Shown here piece after piece: positions 23,057 to 30,481 of a DNA stretch of 35,973 nt. Origin of the DNA: Candidatus Kaiserbacteria bacterium RIFCSPLOWO2_01_FULL_51_21 (GTDB taxonomy: Bacteria > Patescibacteriota > Minisyncoccia > Phycocordibacterales > 2-01-FULL-51-21). The number at the start of each line of letters is the position of its first letter. Within the stretch, counting starts at the first letter, position 1. A program made the translations under genes and the position numbers. Below the pieces are notes generated by a model. That model searched no databases, was not told the origin of the DNA, and saw only the letters and a program-made list of their open reading frames with translations. The stretch covers positions 371 through 36,343 of the forward strand of contig MFLV01000004.1 of NCBI GenBank assembly GCA_001781435.1, given 5' to 3'.

Positions 23057-25294
23057 TTATTCGACGAATACTTTTTCGCCCTTTTTGAGCATCCCGATAA
23101 TGAGCTTCGAGAGCTCGGGACGCATGAACCATTGCGGAAGCATCTTGCCACGCAAGAGCATTTTTCTCGCCTCCGTGCCGCTGATGAGAAGCATGTCCTT
23201 CTGTGCATGACTCCTCCCAGCATCTCCCTCATGCACATGGGATTTCAATTTCTTTGAATAGAATACTTTGTCAAAGCGAACTGGCGTGATACCAATATCT
23301 CCCACGCGGTCAAAAATAGCGTGCGATGCTTTTGGATGATAGAAATCCCCCACCCCAGTATGGTCACGTCCCACGATGAAATGGCTACATCCGAAATTCT
23401 TCCGGCACAGTGCCGTAAAAAGCGCTTCGCGCGGTCCAGCATAGCGCGAAAAGGTAGCATACGTTCCGAATACCACCGTTTCTTTCGGGTAACAGATGCG
23501 CATCAGTTTTTCGTAACTTTGAACGATAGCCGCCGCTTCAAAGTCCCCCGACTTCTTTTTGCCGATAACCGGATGAATGAAGAGGCCGTCCGCGCCCGTT
23601 TTTCGAAGCGCCTCGAGCTGAATGAACTCGTGCCCCCGATGCGGAACATTGCGGGTGTGGAACCCGACCACCGTCCTCCATCCGCGATCTTCAAAAAGAC
23701 GACGTGCCTGCCGCGGAGTCAGCTCATACTGTTTATGCGAAGAGGGGCGGCGCCGAAACACCTTGATACCTCCGGCAAGAAATACCGGGCCCATAGCCTC
23801 TACCGCACGGACACCGGGATGTTTTTCGTCCGTGGTTTCATACAGCGTGCGCGCATATTCCTCCTTGTTGACCGAGTATTTCTCTTTGAGAGAAAACATG
23901 CCAAATGGCACTCCTTCTTTGTCCGTGAGAAGTATTTTTTTTCCTACCTTGAGTGGAGCGGCAACCTCTTTTGAAACATCGAGCACAATTGGGAGCGGCC
24001 AAACAATGCCATCTTTGAGACGAAGGGAATTAAGCACTGACTCCACATCCCTTTTCCCCATGAAGCCCGTAAGCGGGCTGAAGGTCCCGATGGCAATCTG
24101 CTCGGCGTCCATATACTGCTCATCCGAGAGTTTAATCTTTAGGAGCCGGGAAAACTCCTTTTTTTGAGGCACTTCGATGAGCCCATTCACCAACTTGCCT
24201 CCATGCGGTTCAACGAGTGAGTCTCCTATGCTTTCCACATCGAGATAGCTTTGTGCAATAGGCATTCCCTGCGATTTTCCACGGCCGTATTTCTTCGTGT
24301 GTTCGATAATACGATTCAGCATATTGATGCAGGCAATCGGGTTTTTCCCGACGGCAGTTTCCGCCGCGAGCGTTACGCCATACGCTCCTTCAAGGAGCGT
24401 ATCCACAATGTCGTGCACCTCTGCCCGCGTCGGTTTTGACTTCTCAACCATCGTTTCCAAGAGATTGGTTGCCACAAAGACACCCTTCCCTGTTTTTGCC
24501 GCCTCCTGAAGGATAAGTTTCTGCATGAACGGAATGCGCTCAATCGGTATCTCTTTGCTCAAATCTCCGCGGTCGATTAAAAGAAAGTCCGATGCGGCAA
24601 TGATGCCTTTAAGATTTTGCAAACCATCAATACACTCAATCTTTGAAATAATCTTCATCTTGCCCTTAGTCGTCTTGCGAACTTCCCGAACCGCGGCACC
24701 CGATCGCATAAAGGAAGCGGCAATGTATTGAACCCCTTCGGCAAGCGCGATTTTAATCGCCCGTTTATCTTTGGGAGAGAGTGTCGGAAGGTCGTAGTGT
24801 TTGTCGGCAAGCGCCGATTGGACGACAACGCCCTTATTGTTGCCTAAAAGACCTCCGGCAATGACTTGCGCTACGACCTTTCCCTGACGAACCTTGTTCA
24901 CATCATGTATGCGCAATATAAGCGAGTCAAAATCGCAGTACACGATGTCGCCGACTTCAAGCTGTTTGAGAATTTCACGCGGGCGGATGGTGAGAAGCGA
25001 GCCATTACCGACGATTTCCTTGTTCGTGAGCGTCACCAGCGCTCCTTCTTCGAAATAGTGCGGTGCATTTTTGAGTACGCCGGTGCGTATTTGAGAGCCC
25101 TCGGTGTCAAGCACGAACGGAATGCCTATTTTTTTCGCCATCCGCATAAAATGCCGCTGGTCGGCAAGACTGGAGTGCGACATGTTAACCCGCACAAAAT
25201 CAACACCCTTGCTTTTTATGGTGCGCACCATCTCCTCCGTATTCGTCGACGGTCCGAGAGTTACGATGATCTTTGTTTTTTCCTGCTTCTTCAT
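23057..25294 (-). CDS. Pyruvate kinase catalytic region fused to ATP sulfurylase
   Basis: One uninterrupted 745-residue frame. Residues 1-340 are a pyruvate kinase A and B domain set. It keeps VRVNMSH (Arg35, Asn37, Ser39), DTEGSQIRT (Asp63, Arg70), SKIE (Lys218, Glu220), DRGDL (Asp244), ATNLLETM (Thr276) and AAETA (Glu312). PEP and metal ligands are thus retained, while the normal DTKGPEIR is DTEGSQIR and SGETA is AAETA. The usual C-terminal domain of about 120 residues is absent. Residues 361-745 are a complete ATP sulfurylase: PLTGFMG, FHTRNVPHRGHEF (HxxH 552-555), GRDHTGVGDFY and ISGTEAR (704-710). The sulfurylase makes APS and PPi; the kinase half could remake ATP from PEP and ADP. It follows the sulfotransferase gene by 9 bp. 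Confidence 0.92.
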   Translation of the reverse strand: MKKQEKTKIIVTLGPSTNTEEMVRTIKSKGVDFVRVNMSHSSLADQRHFMRMAKKIGIPFVLDTEGSQIRTGVLKNAPHYFEEGALVTLTNKEIVGNGSLLTIRPREILKQLEVGDIVYCDFDSLILRIHDVNKVRQGKVVAQVIAGGLLGNNKGVVVQSALADKHYDLPTLSPKDKRAIKIALAEGVQYIAASFMRSGAAVREVRKTTKGKMKIISKIECIDGLQNLKGIIAASDFLLIDRGDLSKEIPIERIPFMQKLILQEAAKTGKGVFVATNLLETMVEKSKPTRAEVHDIVDTLLEGAYGVTLAAETAVGKNPIACINMLNRIIEHTKKYGRGKSQGMPIAQSYLDVESIGDSLVEPHGGKLVNGLIEVPQKKEFSRLLKIKLSDEQYMDAEQIAIGTFSPLTGFMGKRDVESVLNSLRLKDGIVWPLPIVLDVSKEVAAPLKVGKKILLTDKEGVPFGMFSLKEKYSVNKEEYARTLYETTDEKHPGVRAVEAMGPVFLAGGIKVFRRRPSSHKQYELTPRQARRLFEDRGWRTVVGFHTRNVPHRGHEFIQLEALRKTGADGLFIHPVIGKKKSGDFEAAAIVQSYEKLMRICYPKETVVFGTYATFSRYAGPREALFTALCRKNFGCSHFIVGRDHTGVGDFYHPKASHAIFDRVGDIGITPVRFDKVFYSKKLKSHVHEGDAGRSHAQKDMLLISGTEARKMLLRGKMLPQWFMRPELSKLIIGMLKKGEKVFVE

Positions 25295-25303
25295 AGCTCG
25301 ATG

Positions 25304-26257
25304 TTACGAAGTGCGTACGTGGTATTTCTCGAGAACTCCTCGCTCAAGCGGGGCTATTGAAGCATCGATGACATTTGCCAATTCCATGCTTATATAATTT
25401 TTCCAATCGCCGACAATACCTTTTCGCATCGGGTTCACGTCGTAGAGGGTATTTCCCGGATCTTGAAGATCCTGCCGCCACGACCCTTCCTCGCCCCGTT
25501 CCCGCCCGTGCCCTCTTGAGTGCCGCTTTGTCATTTCCTTGAATGAACCCTTCGTGAGCATCTCCCTCGCGATATCAGGCGGCGCCTCAAAACCGAGATA
25601 CGAGCAGAGTCCTTCTATCGTTTTGAGCGGGCTCTCGGTCATCCCCTCATAGCTCGTGCAGTAGAGAGACCCATTGTAGCGCAGAAGCGCCTCGTATTCT
25701 TTTTTAACCCGCTCTTCAATATACTCGAGCGCAAAGGCCTCCGTAATAGGTCCTTCCTCTTTCCGCCGTTTGCTTACCAAACTGAAATGCCACGAGGTGA
25801 CGCGATCCTTCGGATCGCGAAGCACACAGATCTTCTTGATGTCCGGGTAAAGCGAATCAATGAACCCGAGGTGAAACACATAGGCGGGTGTAGATTCCCC
25901 GACTATGTTCTTGTTTCCGCGCTGCTCGTCGCACAGGTTACTGTAGCGCTCAACCATCACCTTGTAGAATTCCTGTTTCGGAAGCGTCTGCGCAAGCGGT
26001 ACGAGGTCGGCAAACACTTCGCCGTACTTCGTGAGATAATCCGAGAGCGGGCGCGCAAAATTCTCGAGGTTCCCCTGCTCAATACTGGCAAGGGTGTTGA
26101 AAAAATGGACCTCCCCCACCCTCTCTTCCCCTTTGGGTCCTTCAAACGGCAAGGTCGGGAAGCTCGCGATCTCCGGATGACCATTGAGTACGGCAGAAAC
26201 CCAGAGCGTACCGCTTCGCTGCATTCCCACTATCAAAAAATCAGGTCGTAATGTCAT
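25304..26257 (-). CDS. PAPS-dependent sulfotransferase
   Basis: This 317-residue cytosolic-type sulfotransferase moves sulfate from PAPS to an acceptor hydroxyl or amine, here most likely a glycan sugar. The 5'-phosphosulfate loop is MQRSGTLWVSAVL (residues 12-24), the 3'-phosphate site is VLRDPKDRVTSWHFSLV (145-161), and the PAPS-binding RKGIVGDWKN is at 278-287. Together they fit Sulfotransfer_1 (PF00685). His51 in EVHFFNT could be the catalytic base, which is a guess. Length is normal (about 290-320). It lies 9 bp upstream of the ATP sulfurylase fusion. A TATA-rich stretch lies before its ATG, but no clean -35 box is visible. Confidence 0.92.
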   Translation of the reverse strand: MTLRPDFLIVGMQRSGTLWVSAVLNGHPEIASFPTLPFEGPKGEERVGEVHFFNTLASIEQGNLENFARPLSDYLTKYGEVFADLVPLAQTLPKQEFYKVMVERYSNLCDEQRGNKNIVGESTPAYVFHLGFIDSLYPDIKKICVLRDPKDRVTSWHFSLVSKRRKEEGPITEAFALEYIEERVKKEYEALLRYNGSLYCTSYEGMTESPLKTIEGLCSYLGFEAPPDIAREMLTKGSFKEMTKRHSRGHGRERGEEGSWRQDLQDPGNTLYDVNPMRKGIVGDWKNYISMELANVIDASIAPLERGVLEKYHVRTS

Positions 26258-26327
26258 AGGATACGTCTATACATAACATATCGCTTACAAGTAAAGTTCT
26301 ACACTATCCCCTCTCTTTCCTGCCTGA

Positions 26328-26370
26328 AAATAAAATACCTCGCCAGCTTGCTCTGCGAGGTATTTTATTT
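26328..26370. terminator. Perfect 16-bp stem-loop
   Basis: The arms 26328-26343 and 26355-26370 (AAATAAAATACCTCGC and its complement) pair over 16 bp with an 11-nt loop. A and T tracts inside both arms make it a bidirectional terminator candidate, though both neighbouring genes point away from it. Confidence 0.7.
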
Positions 26371-26390
26371 TGAGAACCTCTCGGTTCTCA
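26371..26390. repeat. 8-bp stem-loop
   Basis: TGAGAACC (26371-26378) and GGTTCTCA (26383-26390) pair perfectly with loop TCTC. It abuts the preceding 16-bp stem-loop. Confidence 0.6.
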
Positions 26391-26419
26391 ACGCTCGCTT
26401 CGCTCACTGCTCTCCTCCA

Positions 26420-26441
26420 CGGGGAAACTCCCGTTTCCCCG
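26420..26441. repeat. 9-bp stem-loop
   Basis: CGGGGAAAC (26420-26428) and GTTTCCCCG (26433-26441) pair perfectly with loop TCCC. It is the third hairpin in the array. Confidence 0.6.
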
Positions 26442-26457
26442 ACCCCCTTCCCACTCC

Positions 26458-26501
26458 CCCCGCATTCATCCCCCAAGCTTGCTGTGGGGAATTCTGCGGG
26501 G
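26458..26501. repeat. Imperfect hairpin related to the murB terminator
   Basis: CCCCGCA (26458-26464) pairs with TGCGGGG (26495-26501) around a partly paired centre AAGCTTGCTGTGGGGA. The centre closely resembles the hairpin at 5119-5162 (CACAGCTCGCTGTGGGG), so the two may have a common origin. Confidence 0.5.
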
Positions 26502-26540
26502 AGATGAAACCACTAGGTGGTACAATTGGTTTTATTTTAC

Positions 26541-27545
26541 ATGGAAAAACCACAAGCAGTGCGTATCGGTAACCGTCATGTTGGTCCCGGGCACCCCGTG
26601 TTTGTCATTGCGGAAGTTGGCATCAATCACAACGGTAATATCGGCATTGCCAAGGAACTCATCGACGCGGCGGTGCGCGCCGGTTGCGACGCGATAAAAT
26701 TTCAGAAGCGCACGGTCCCCGTAATATACGGTGAGCAGGAGCTTGCCGCGCCACGCGAGGTGCATCCGCAAGTGCTTAAAGAAGCAATCGAGAGGGGAGT
26801 GCTCCCCGCTGATGCAGTTGAACGGCTGACCGAAAGTAATTTTGAAAACGCGACGAATGGCGATTTGAAATATGCTCTTGAACTTACCGAGAGCGAATAC
26901 CGTGAAATCGACCGGTACTGCCGCGAACGTGGCATTATGTGGTTTGCTTCTCCGTGGGATGAAGCATCTGTCGATTTTCTTGAAAAATTCAACCTTCCTG
27001 CCTATAAAATTGCCTCACCCTCGCTCACCGATGATGCTTTGCTCCGGTATATCCGTTCTAAACGAAGACCTATTATTCTCTCAACCGGTATGGCTGACCT
27101 TCCCATGATACGTCATGCGGTTGAAGTACTTGGAACAGAGGACCTTGTACTTCTCCACTGTACCTCGGTCTATCCGACGCAGAAAACGGAGGCGGGAGAC
27201 CATGGTCTTTCACTCCTTAATCTGCGCGGCATTGAAGCGCTTCGGCAAGAATTCGGCATTCCCGTCGGTTTTTCCTCGCACGACACGGGGATTCAGCCGA
27301 GCTATGCTTCGGCGGTCCTTGGCGGCGCGGCGATTGAGAAGCATCTCACACTCTGGCGAGGTATGTGGGGATCCGACCATGCCGCTTCCGTCGAGCCAGG
27401 GGACCTTGAGCGCTTGATAAAAATGGTTCGCAGCCTCACGCTCGTGCTTGGCGATGGAGATATTAAATTTTACCCTGAAGAAGTCCCGACTGCGAAGAAA
27501 CTGCGGCGCAAGTGGGGTGCGTGGAAGCCCCCGACTGTTGCTTAG
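26541..27545 (+). CDS. Nonulosonic acid synthase NeuB, copy 3, without SAF domain
   Basis: From ATG 26541 the protein is 334 residues; an in-frame GTG at 26517 is less likely. Signatures are VFVIAEVGINHNGN, AGCDAIKFQKRT, MWFASPWDEASVDFL, YKIASPSLTDDALL, ILSTGMAD, LLHCTSVYPT, GFSSHDTGIQPSYAS and GGAAIEKHLTLWR. It ends at WGAWKPPTVA with no SAF (antifreeze-like) domain, which both other NeuB copies keep. In characterised NeuB enzymes the SAF domain of one subunit caps the active site of the other, so this copy may behave differently. KIASPS replaces the KIGSGD-type motif of copy 1. It is the first gene of a four-gene plus-strand run with NeuA, a TIM-barrel protein and an SDR. Confidence 0.88.
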   Translation: MEKPQAVRIGNRHVGPGHPVFVIAEVGINHNGNIGIAKELIDAAVRAGCDAIKFQKRTVPVIYGEQELAAPREVHPQVLKEAIERGVLPADAVERLTESNFENATNGDLKYALELTESEYREIDRYCRERGIMWFASPWDEASVDFLEKFNLPAYKIASPSLTDDALLRYIRSKRRPIILSTGMADLPMIRHAVEVLGTEDLVLLHCTSVYPTQKTEAGDHGLSLLNLRGIEALRQEFGIPVGFSSHDTGIQPSYASAVLGGAAIEKHLTLWRGMWGSDHAASVEPGDLERLIKMVRSLTLVLGDGDIKFYPEEVPTAKKLRRKWGAWKPPTVA

Positions 27546-27565
27546 AATATATTATGATGTTCGAA

Positions 27566-27669
27566 CCGCAGGCAGGTATTCCGAGGGGGCTCTCGGAGCG
27601 CGACGGCGCGAGAGTGAGCGCTGCGCAATCATGCGCAGATAGCGTACCCCGAGAGATACTTGCCTGCGG
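27566..27669. repeat. Palindromic repeat element, copy B
   Basis: The end arms CCGCAGGCAGGTAT (27566-27579) and ATACTTGCCTGCGG (27656-27669) match at 13 of 14 positions over a 104-bp element. It shares GGCAGGTAT, the G-rich run, GCGACGGC, GCGTACCC and GCCTGC with the element at 637-739, in the same order and with nearly the same length. It lies in the 143-bp gap between neuB copy 3 and neuA copy 3, in what would be a single transcript, so the RNA would carry a long hairpin there. Confidence 0.75.
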
Positions 27670-27688
27670 GGAGAATGGGTAATCTTTT

Positions 27689-28420
27689 ATGCAAGTACTT
27701 GCGCTTATTCCTGCGCGCGGTGGCTCAAAATCCATCCCAAAGAAAAACATCTATCCTCTGGCGGGGAAACCAGTCATCGCCTGGACCATCGAAGCCGCCC
27801 GCGGAGCGAAAAAAATCGACCGTATTATTGTCTCAACCGACAGCGAGGAAATCGCTGGGGTCGCCCGCTCCTTTGGCGCCGAAACTCCTTTCATCCGTCC
27901 GGCGGAGCTTGCCGGCGACACCACTCCCGACCTCCCCGTCTTCGAACATGCGCTTAAGTGGCTCAAAGAAAATGAAAATTACGTACCAGATGCTGTTATA
28001 CACCTCTGGCCTACTTCTCCCTACCGCCGCAGTGAGGATATTGACGCTGCCATCGAGCTCCTCGAAAAAAACCCCGAAGCCACCTCGGTGCGCTCGGTAA
28101 GCGCCCCCTCGCAGACCCCGTTCAAAATGTGGCGACGCGATAAGGGAATCTATCTTGTACCGATTCTCCAAAAAGAATTCCCCGAGGCGTATGAGGAAGG
28201 TAAGCGACCGTTTGAAATGCCGCGCCAAGTGCTTCCCGAAGTTGTGGTGCAGACCGGCTATCTCTGCGTCATTCGAACCTCGACCATCACCGAAGGCAAC
28301 ACAATGCACGGCGACAAAATTATTCCCTTCTGGCACGACCCGAAGCTGTATACCGAACTCGACTCCTACAAAGATCTTGCCCACGCTGAGTATGTACTGA
28401 AAAATTTCAAGCCACTATGA
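27689..28420 (+). CDS. CMP-nonulosonate (acylneuraminate) cytidylyltransferase, copy 3
   Basis: This 243-residue NeuA-type enzyme couples CTP to a nonulosonic acid. It has PARGGSKSIPKKNIYPLAGKP, STDSEEIAGVARSFG, FIRPAELAGDTTPDLPVF and LWPTSPYRRSEDI. It is followed by a divergent C-terminal half (FKMWRRDKGIYLVPILQ) that lacks the clear DIDxPEDW motif of the other two copies and has TELDSYKDL at the corresponding position. That suggests a different substrate. Its TGA stop overlaps the ATG of the next gene (ATGA at 28417-28420), so translation is coupled. It starts 20 bp after the palindromic element that separates it from neuB copy 3. Confidence 0.88.
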   Translation: MQVLALIPARGGSKSIPKKNIYPLAGKPVIAWTIEAARGAKKIDRIIVSTDSEEIAGVARSFGAETPFIRPAELAGDTTPDLPVFEHALKWLKENENYVPDAVIHLWPTSPYRRSEDIDAAIELLEKNPEATSVRSVSAPSQTPFKMWRRDKGIYLVPILQKEFPEAYEEGKRPFEMPRQVLPEVVVQTGYLCVIRTSTITEGNTMHGDKIIPFWHDPKLYTELDSYKDLAHAEYVLKNFKPL

Positions 28421-29223
28421 AACATTTCCCTATTGGGGTTTTACAAGGGCGCCTCACGCCTTCGAACGGGCGTGGCATCCAATTTTTTCCGGACTCGCCA
28501 GGAGAATGGGAACGAGAATTCGAATTGGCACCACAAGCAAATATTGACTGCATCCAATGGGTTTGTAATAAAACCGACAATCCCCTTTTTGACGAATCTA
28601 CGCGCGCGTTGGTTCGTGATATCATAGCGCGTACAAGAATACGGGTTCGCAACATGGACGTACAGCTCCTAACGAAATTGGATATTCAAGACTGCCCAGA
28701 TACCCTCATCGAAAAAATATGCTCTAGTCTTGCGGACATTAACGGCGGGACGGTCGAGCTACCGCTTATGGAAGCCTCATCGCTCCTTGAAAAGAATTTT
28801 TATGCGGACAGGGTTTCTTCTCTTTTCCGATTCCTTGCTGTTGCAGAACGACACAAAACACCAATCGCAGTTGAAACAGATTTGCCTCCCAAAGAACTTG
28901 CCAAATTGTTGGATACTTTTCCATCTATCACGGCAGTATATGATACCGGTAATAGTGCCGGTATGGGCTATGACATGCCTGAAGAGATAGCGGCATACGG
29001 TACGCGAATATCAAATGTGCATATAAAAGACAAACCACGCGGTGGCGCCACGGTCCCTCTTGGCACTGGGTCGGTCGACTTTCCGAAGCTGTTTCAACTC
29101 CTAGGTTCACTGTCCTACACTGGGCTCGTGACTTTGCAAGCAGCGCGTGGACAAGACGGCGAGGAAATTAAGACTATTAAACAGCAAATAGAATTTGTAC
29201 AACAATATGCAAAGTACCTTTGA
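28417..29223 (+). CDS. Xylose isomerase-like TIM-barrel protein
   Basis: This 268-residue protein has the pattern of the AP_endonuc_2/sugar isomerase superfamily (PF01261): VELPLME (113-119, Glu), AVETDLPP (Glu153), VYDTGNSAGMGYD (Asp176) and NVHIKDKP (His202). These supply a plausible divalent metal site. Family members isomerise or epimerise keto sugars or act as endonucleases IV. In a nonulosonate operon a sugar isomerase or epimerase role is most likely, but the substrate is unknown. It overlaps neuA copy 3 by 4 bp and the SDR gene by about 17 bp, so all three are translated as one block. Confidence 0.85.
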   Translation: MKHFPIGVLQGRLTPSNGRGIQFFPDSPGEWEREFELAPQANIDCIQWVCNKTDNPLFDESTRALVRDIIARTRIRVRNMDVQLLTKLDIQDCPDTLIEKICSSLADINGGTVELPLMEASSLLEKNFYADRVSSLFRFLAVAERHKTPIAVETDLPPKELAKLLDTFPSITAVYDTGNSAGMGYDMPEEIAAYGTRISNVHIKDKPRGGATVPLGTGSVDFPKLFQLLGSLSYTGLVTLQAARGQDGEEIKTIKQQIEFVQQYAKYL

Positions 29224-29947
29224 TATCGCAGGGAGAGTCATTATTATTACGGGCGGGAGCGGCTTTTTGGGTACTCAATATCGCAAAGCGCTTGAAGAGG
29301 CAGGGGCGATTGTTGAAAATTTCGACATTGATACGGGAGTGGATGTGACGAAAGAAGAATCCGTGCAAGCAGCGGTTGCGCGCGTCTTAAAAAAACACGT
29401 CAAGATTGATGGTCTTATCACTAATGCCGCAGCAAATCCGAAAGCTGATGAAGAAGTAAACGGCGGTCCGTGGGCTCCGTATAGTGAATTCTCCGCCGAT
29501 CTCTTTCGCAGGGAGCTTGATCTTAATCTCATTGGTTCTTTTCTCGCCGCAAAAACAGTTTCCAAGCCGATGATGGAGCAGCGTAGAGGTTCGATTGTCT
29601 TTGTCGGTTCAGACTTAGCACTTATCGGACCAGCGAATTTTCTTTACCCGGAAGGGCGTTTCAAGGACATCGCCTACGGAACATCCAAGGCGGGGATACT
29701 CGGTTTGATGCGATTTTTTGCCGCTTACCTCGGACCATACAGCGTGCGCGCCAACGCACTTGTCCCAGGAGGAATGCTGCGCGGCCATGACCCGGAGTTT
29801 GCAAAGAAAAACGGCGCGCTTAACATGCTCGGCCGCATGTCCAACGAAAACGAATATAACGGAGCGGTACAGTTTCTCCTTTCCGACGCATCCTCGTACA
29901 TGACGGGTGCATCCCTTATCATCGATGGCGGCCGAACGGCTTGGTAA
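29207..29947 (+). CDS. Short-chain dehydrogenase/reductase (PtmA-like context)
   Basis: From ATG 29207 the protein is 246 residues; an in-frame TTG at 29195 is less likely. It has the cofactor motif TGGSGFLG (residues 15-22), TNAAANP in place of NNAG, VGSDLA with the catalytic Ser, YGTSKAG with the YxxxK pair, and VPGGM followed by TGASLIIDGGRTAW. It would reduce or oxidise a sugar or sugar acid with NAD(P). The combination of SDR and NeuA-type enzyme recalls PtmA/PtmB of flagellin-glycosylation loci, an analogy only. It is the last gene of the plus-strand run and is followed by a bidirectional terminator at 30059-30088. Confidence 0.88.
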   Translation: MQSTFDIAGRVIIITGGSGFLGTQYRKALEEAGAIVENFDIDTGVDVTKEESVQAAVARVLKKHVKIDGLITNAAANPKADEEVNGGPWAPYSEFSADLFRRELDLNLIGSFLAAKTVSKPMMEQRRGSIVFVGSDLALIGPANFLYPEGRFKDIAYGTSKAGILGLMRFFAAYLGPYSVRANALVPGGMLRGHDPEFAKKNGALNMLGRMSNENEYNGAVQFLLSDASSYMTGASLIIDGGRTAW

Positions 29948-30058
29948 ACCAGGGACTCTTAGGTATATCGACCTCCGTTTGTATCCATTGAACATAATAT
30001 AACGTTTGTATTGCATTGCTTGTTGCAGTACAAAAACACAGCTTGTACAAAATGACTT

Positions 30059-30088
30059 AGGCGGTACAGCCAAATTGCTGTACCGCCT
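30059..30088. terminator. Bidirectional hairpin between convergent genes
   Basis: AGGCGGTACAGC (30059-30070) and GCTGTACCGCCT (30077-30088) form a perfect 12-bp stem with a 6-nt loop. It lies between the plus-strand SDR and the minus-strand small gene; only short T runs follow on either side. Confidence 0.75.
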
Positions 30089-30102
30089 GCAGCTTAATTT
30101 TC

Positions 30103-30381
30103 CTAGAACGGAAACGCTCTACGCCAATTGGTCAGAAGTGCGAAACCGATTGGCTCACCTGTTCTGACCGACTTGAGCGCTAACTCAAGTCCCACCCACG
30201 GCCCGAGCGCGAACGCTCGAGCTAGCTCAAGTGCGGGACTGCCCTTGTACTCGAAATACTTCTCCTGTCTTTCCCATGTTCCAACGCAAACACAGCAGGA
30301 GAAGTATCCCAAGGCAACCCAAAGGACAGCCGCTGCTATGACATATCCGATGACCTCGAGCACGACAAGTGCGGTTTCCAT
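30103..30381 (-). CDS. Small membrane protein of unknown function
   Basis: I do not recognise this 92-residue protein. Residues 5-35 form one strong hydrophobic helix (LVVLEVIGYVIAAAVLWVAL) followed by SCCVCVGTWERQE with three Cys in five residues. The rest is amphipathic (SPALELARAFALGPWVGLELAL). It begins at ATG 30381 with GAGG 5 bp upstream. A TATAGT box lies further upstream without a clear -35. It has its own terminator. The Cys cluster suggests metal binding or disulfides, but this is speculative. It interrupts the glycan genes as an independent unit. Confidence 0.6.
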   Translation of the reverse strand: METALVVLEVIGYVIAAAVLWVALGYFSCCVCVGTWERQEKYFEYKGSPALELARAFALGPWVGLELALKSVRTGEPIGFALLTNWRRAFPF

Positions 30382-30481
30382 GGCTACCTCAATCCAGTTA
30401 CTCCTAATGAACTATAACGCCGAGAAACACAGTGTGGTTTCGGGAATCTTTTTTAGCAATCTAAAAACCCCTTTGATCTAC

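Larger units (their letters stand above)
26258..26540. other. Divergent intergenic region with four hairpins
   Basis: This 283-bp region separates a minus-strand sulfotransferase gene from a plus-strand neuB gene and has no gene of its own. It contains four separate stem-loops in 175 bp. A TACAAT -10-like box (26521-26526) precedes the neuB start but no good -35 matches it. Confidence 0.6.

Noticed and set aside
23057-25294. The fusion could be an assembly join of two genes
   Set aside because: One frame is continuous from the PK segment through a 20-residue linker to the sulfurylase, with no stop, internal start signal or composition break. A read-mapping check would still be useful.
26328-26501. 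Short CRISPR-like array of repeats
   Set aside because: The hairpins differ in sequence and length, and there are no equal-length spacers or cas genes.
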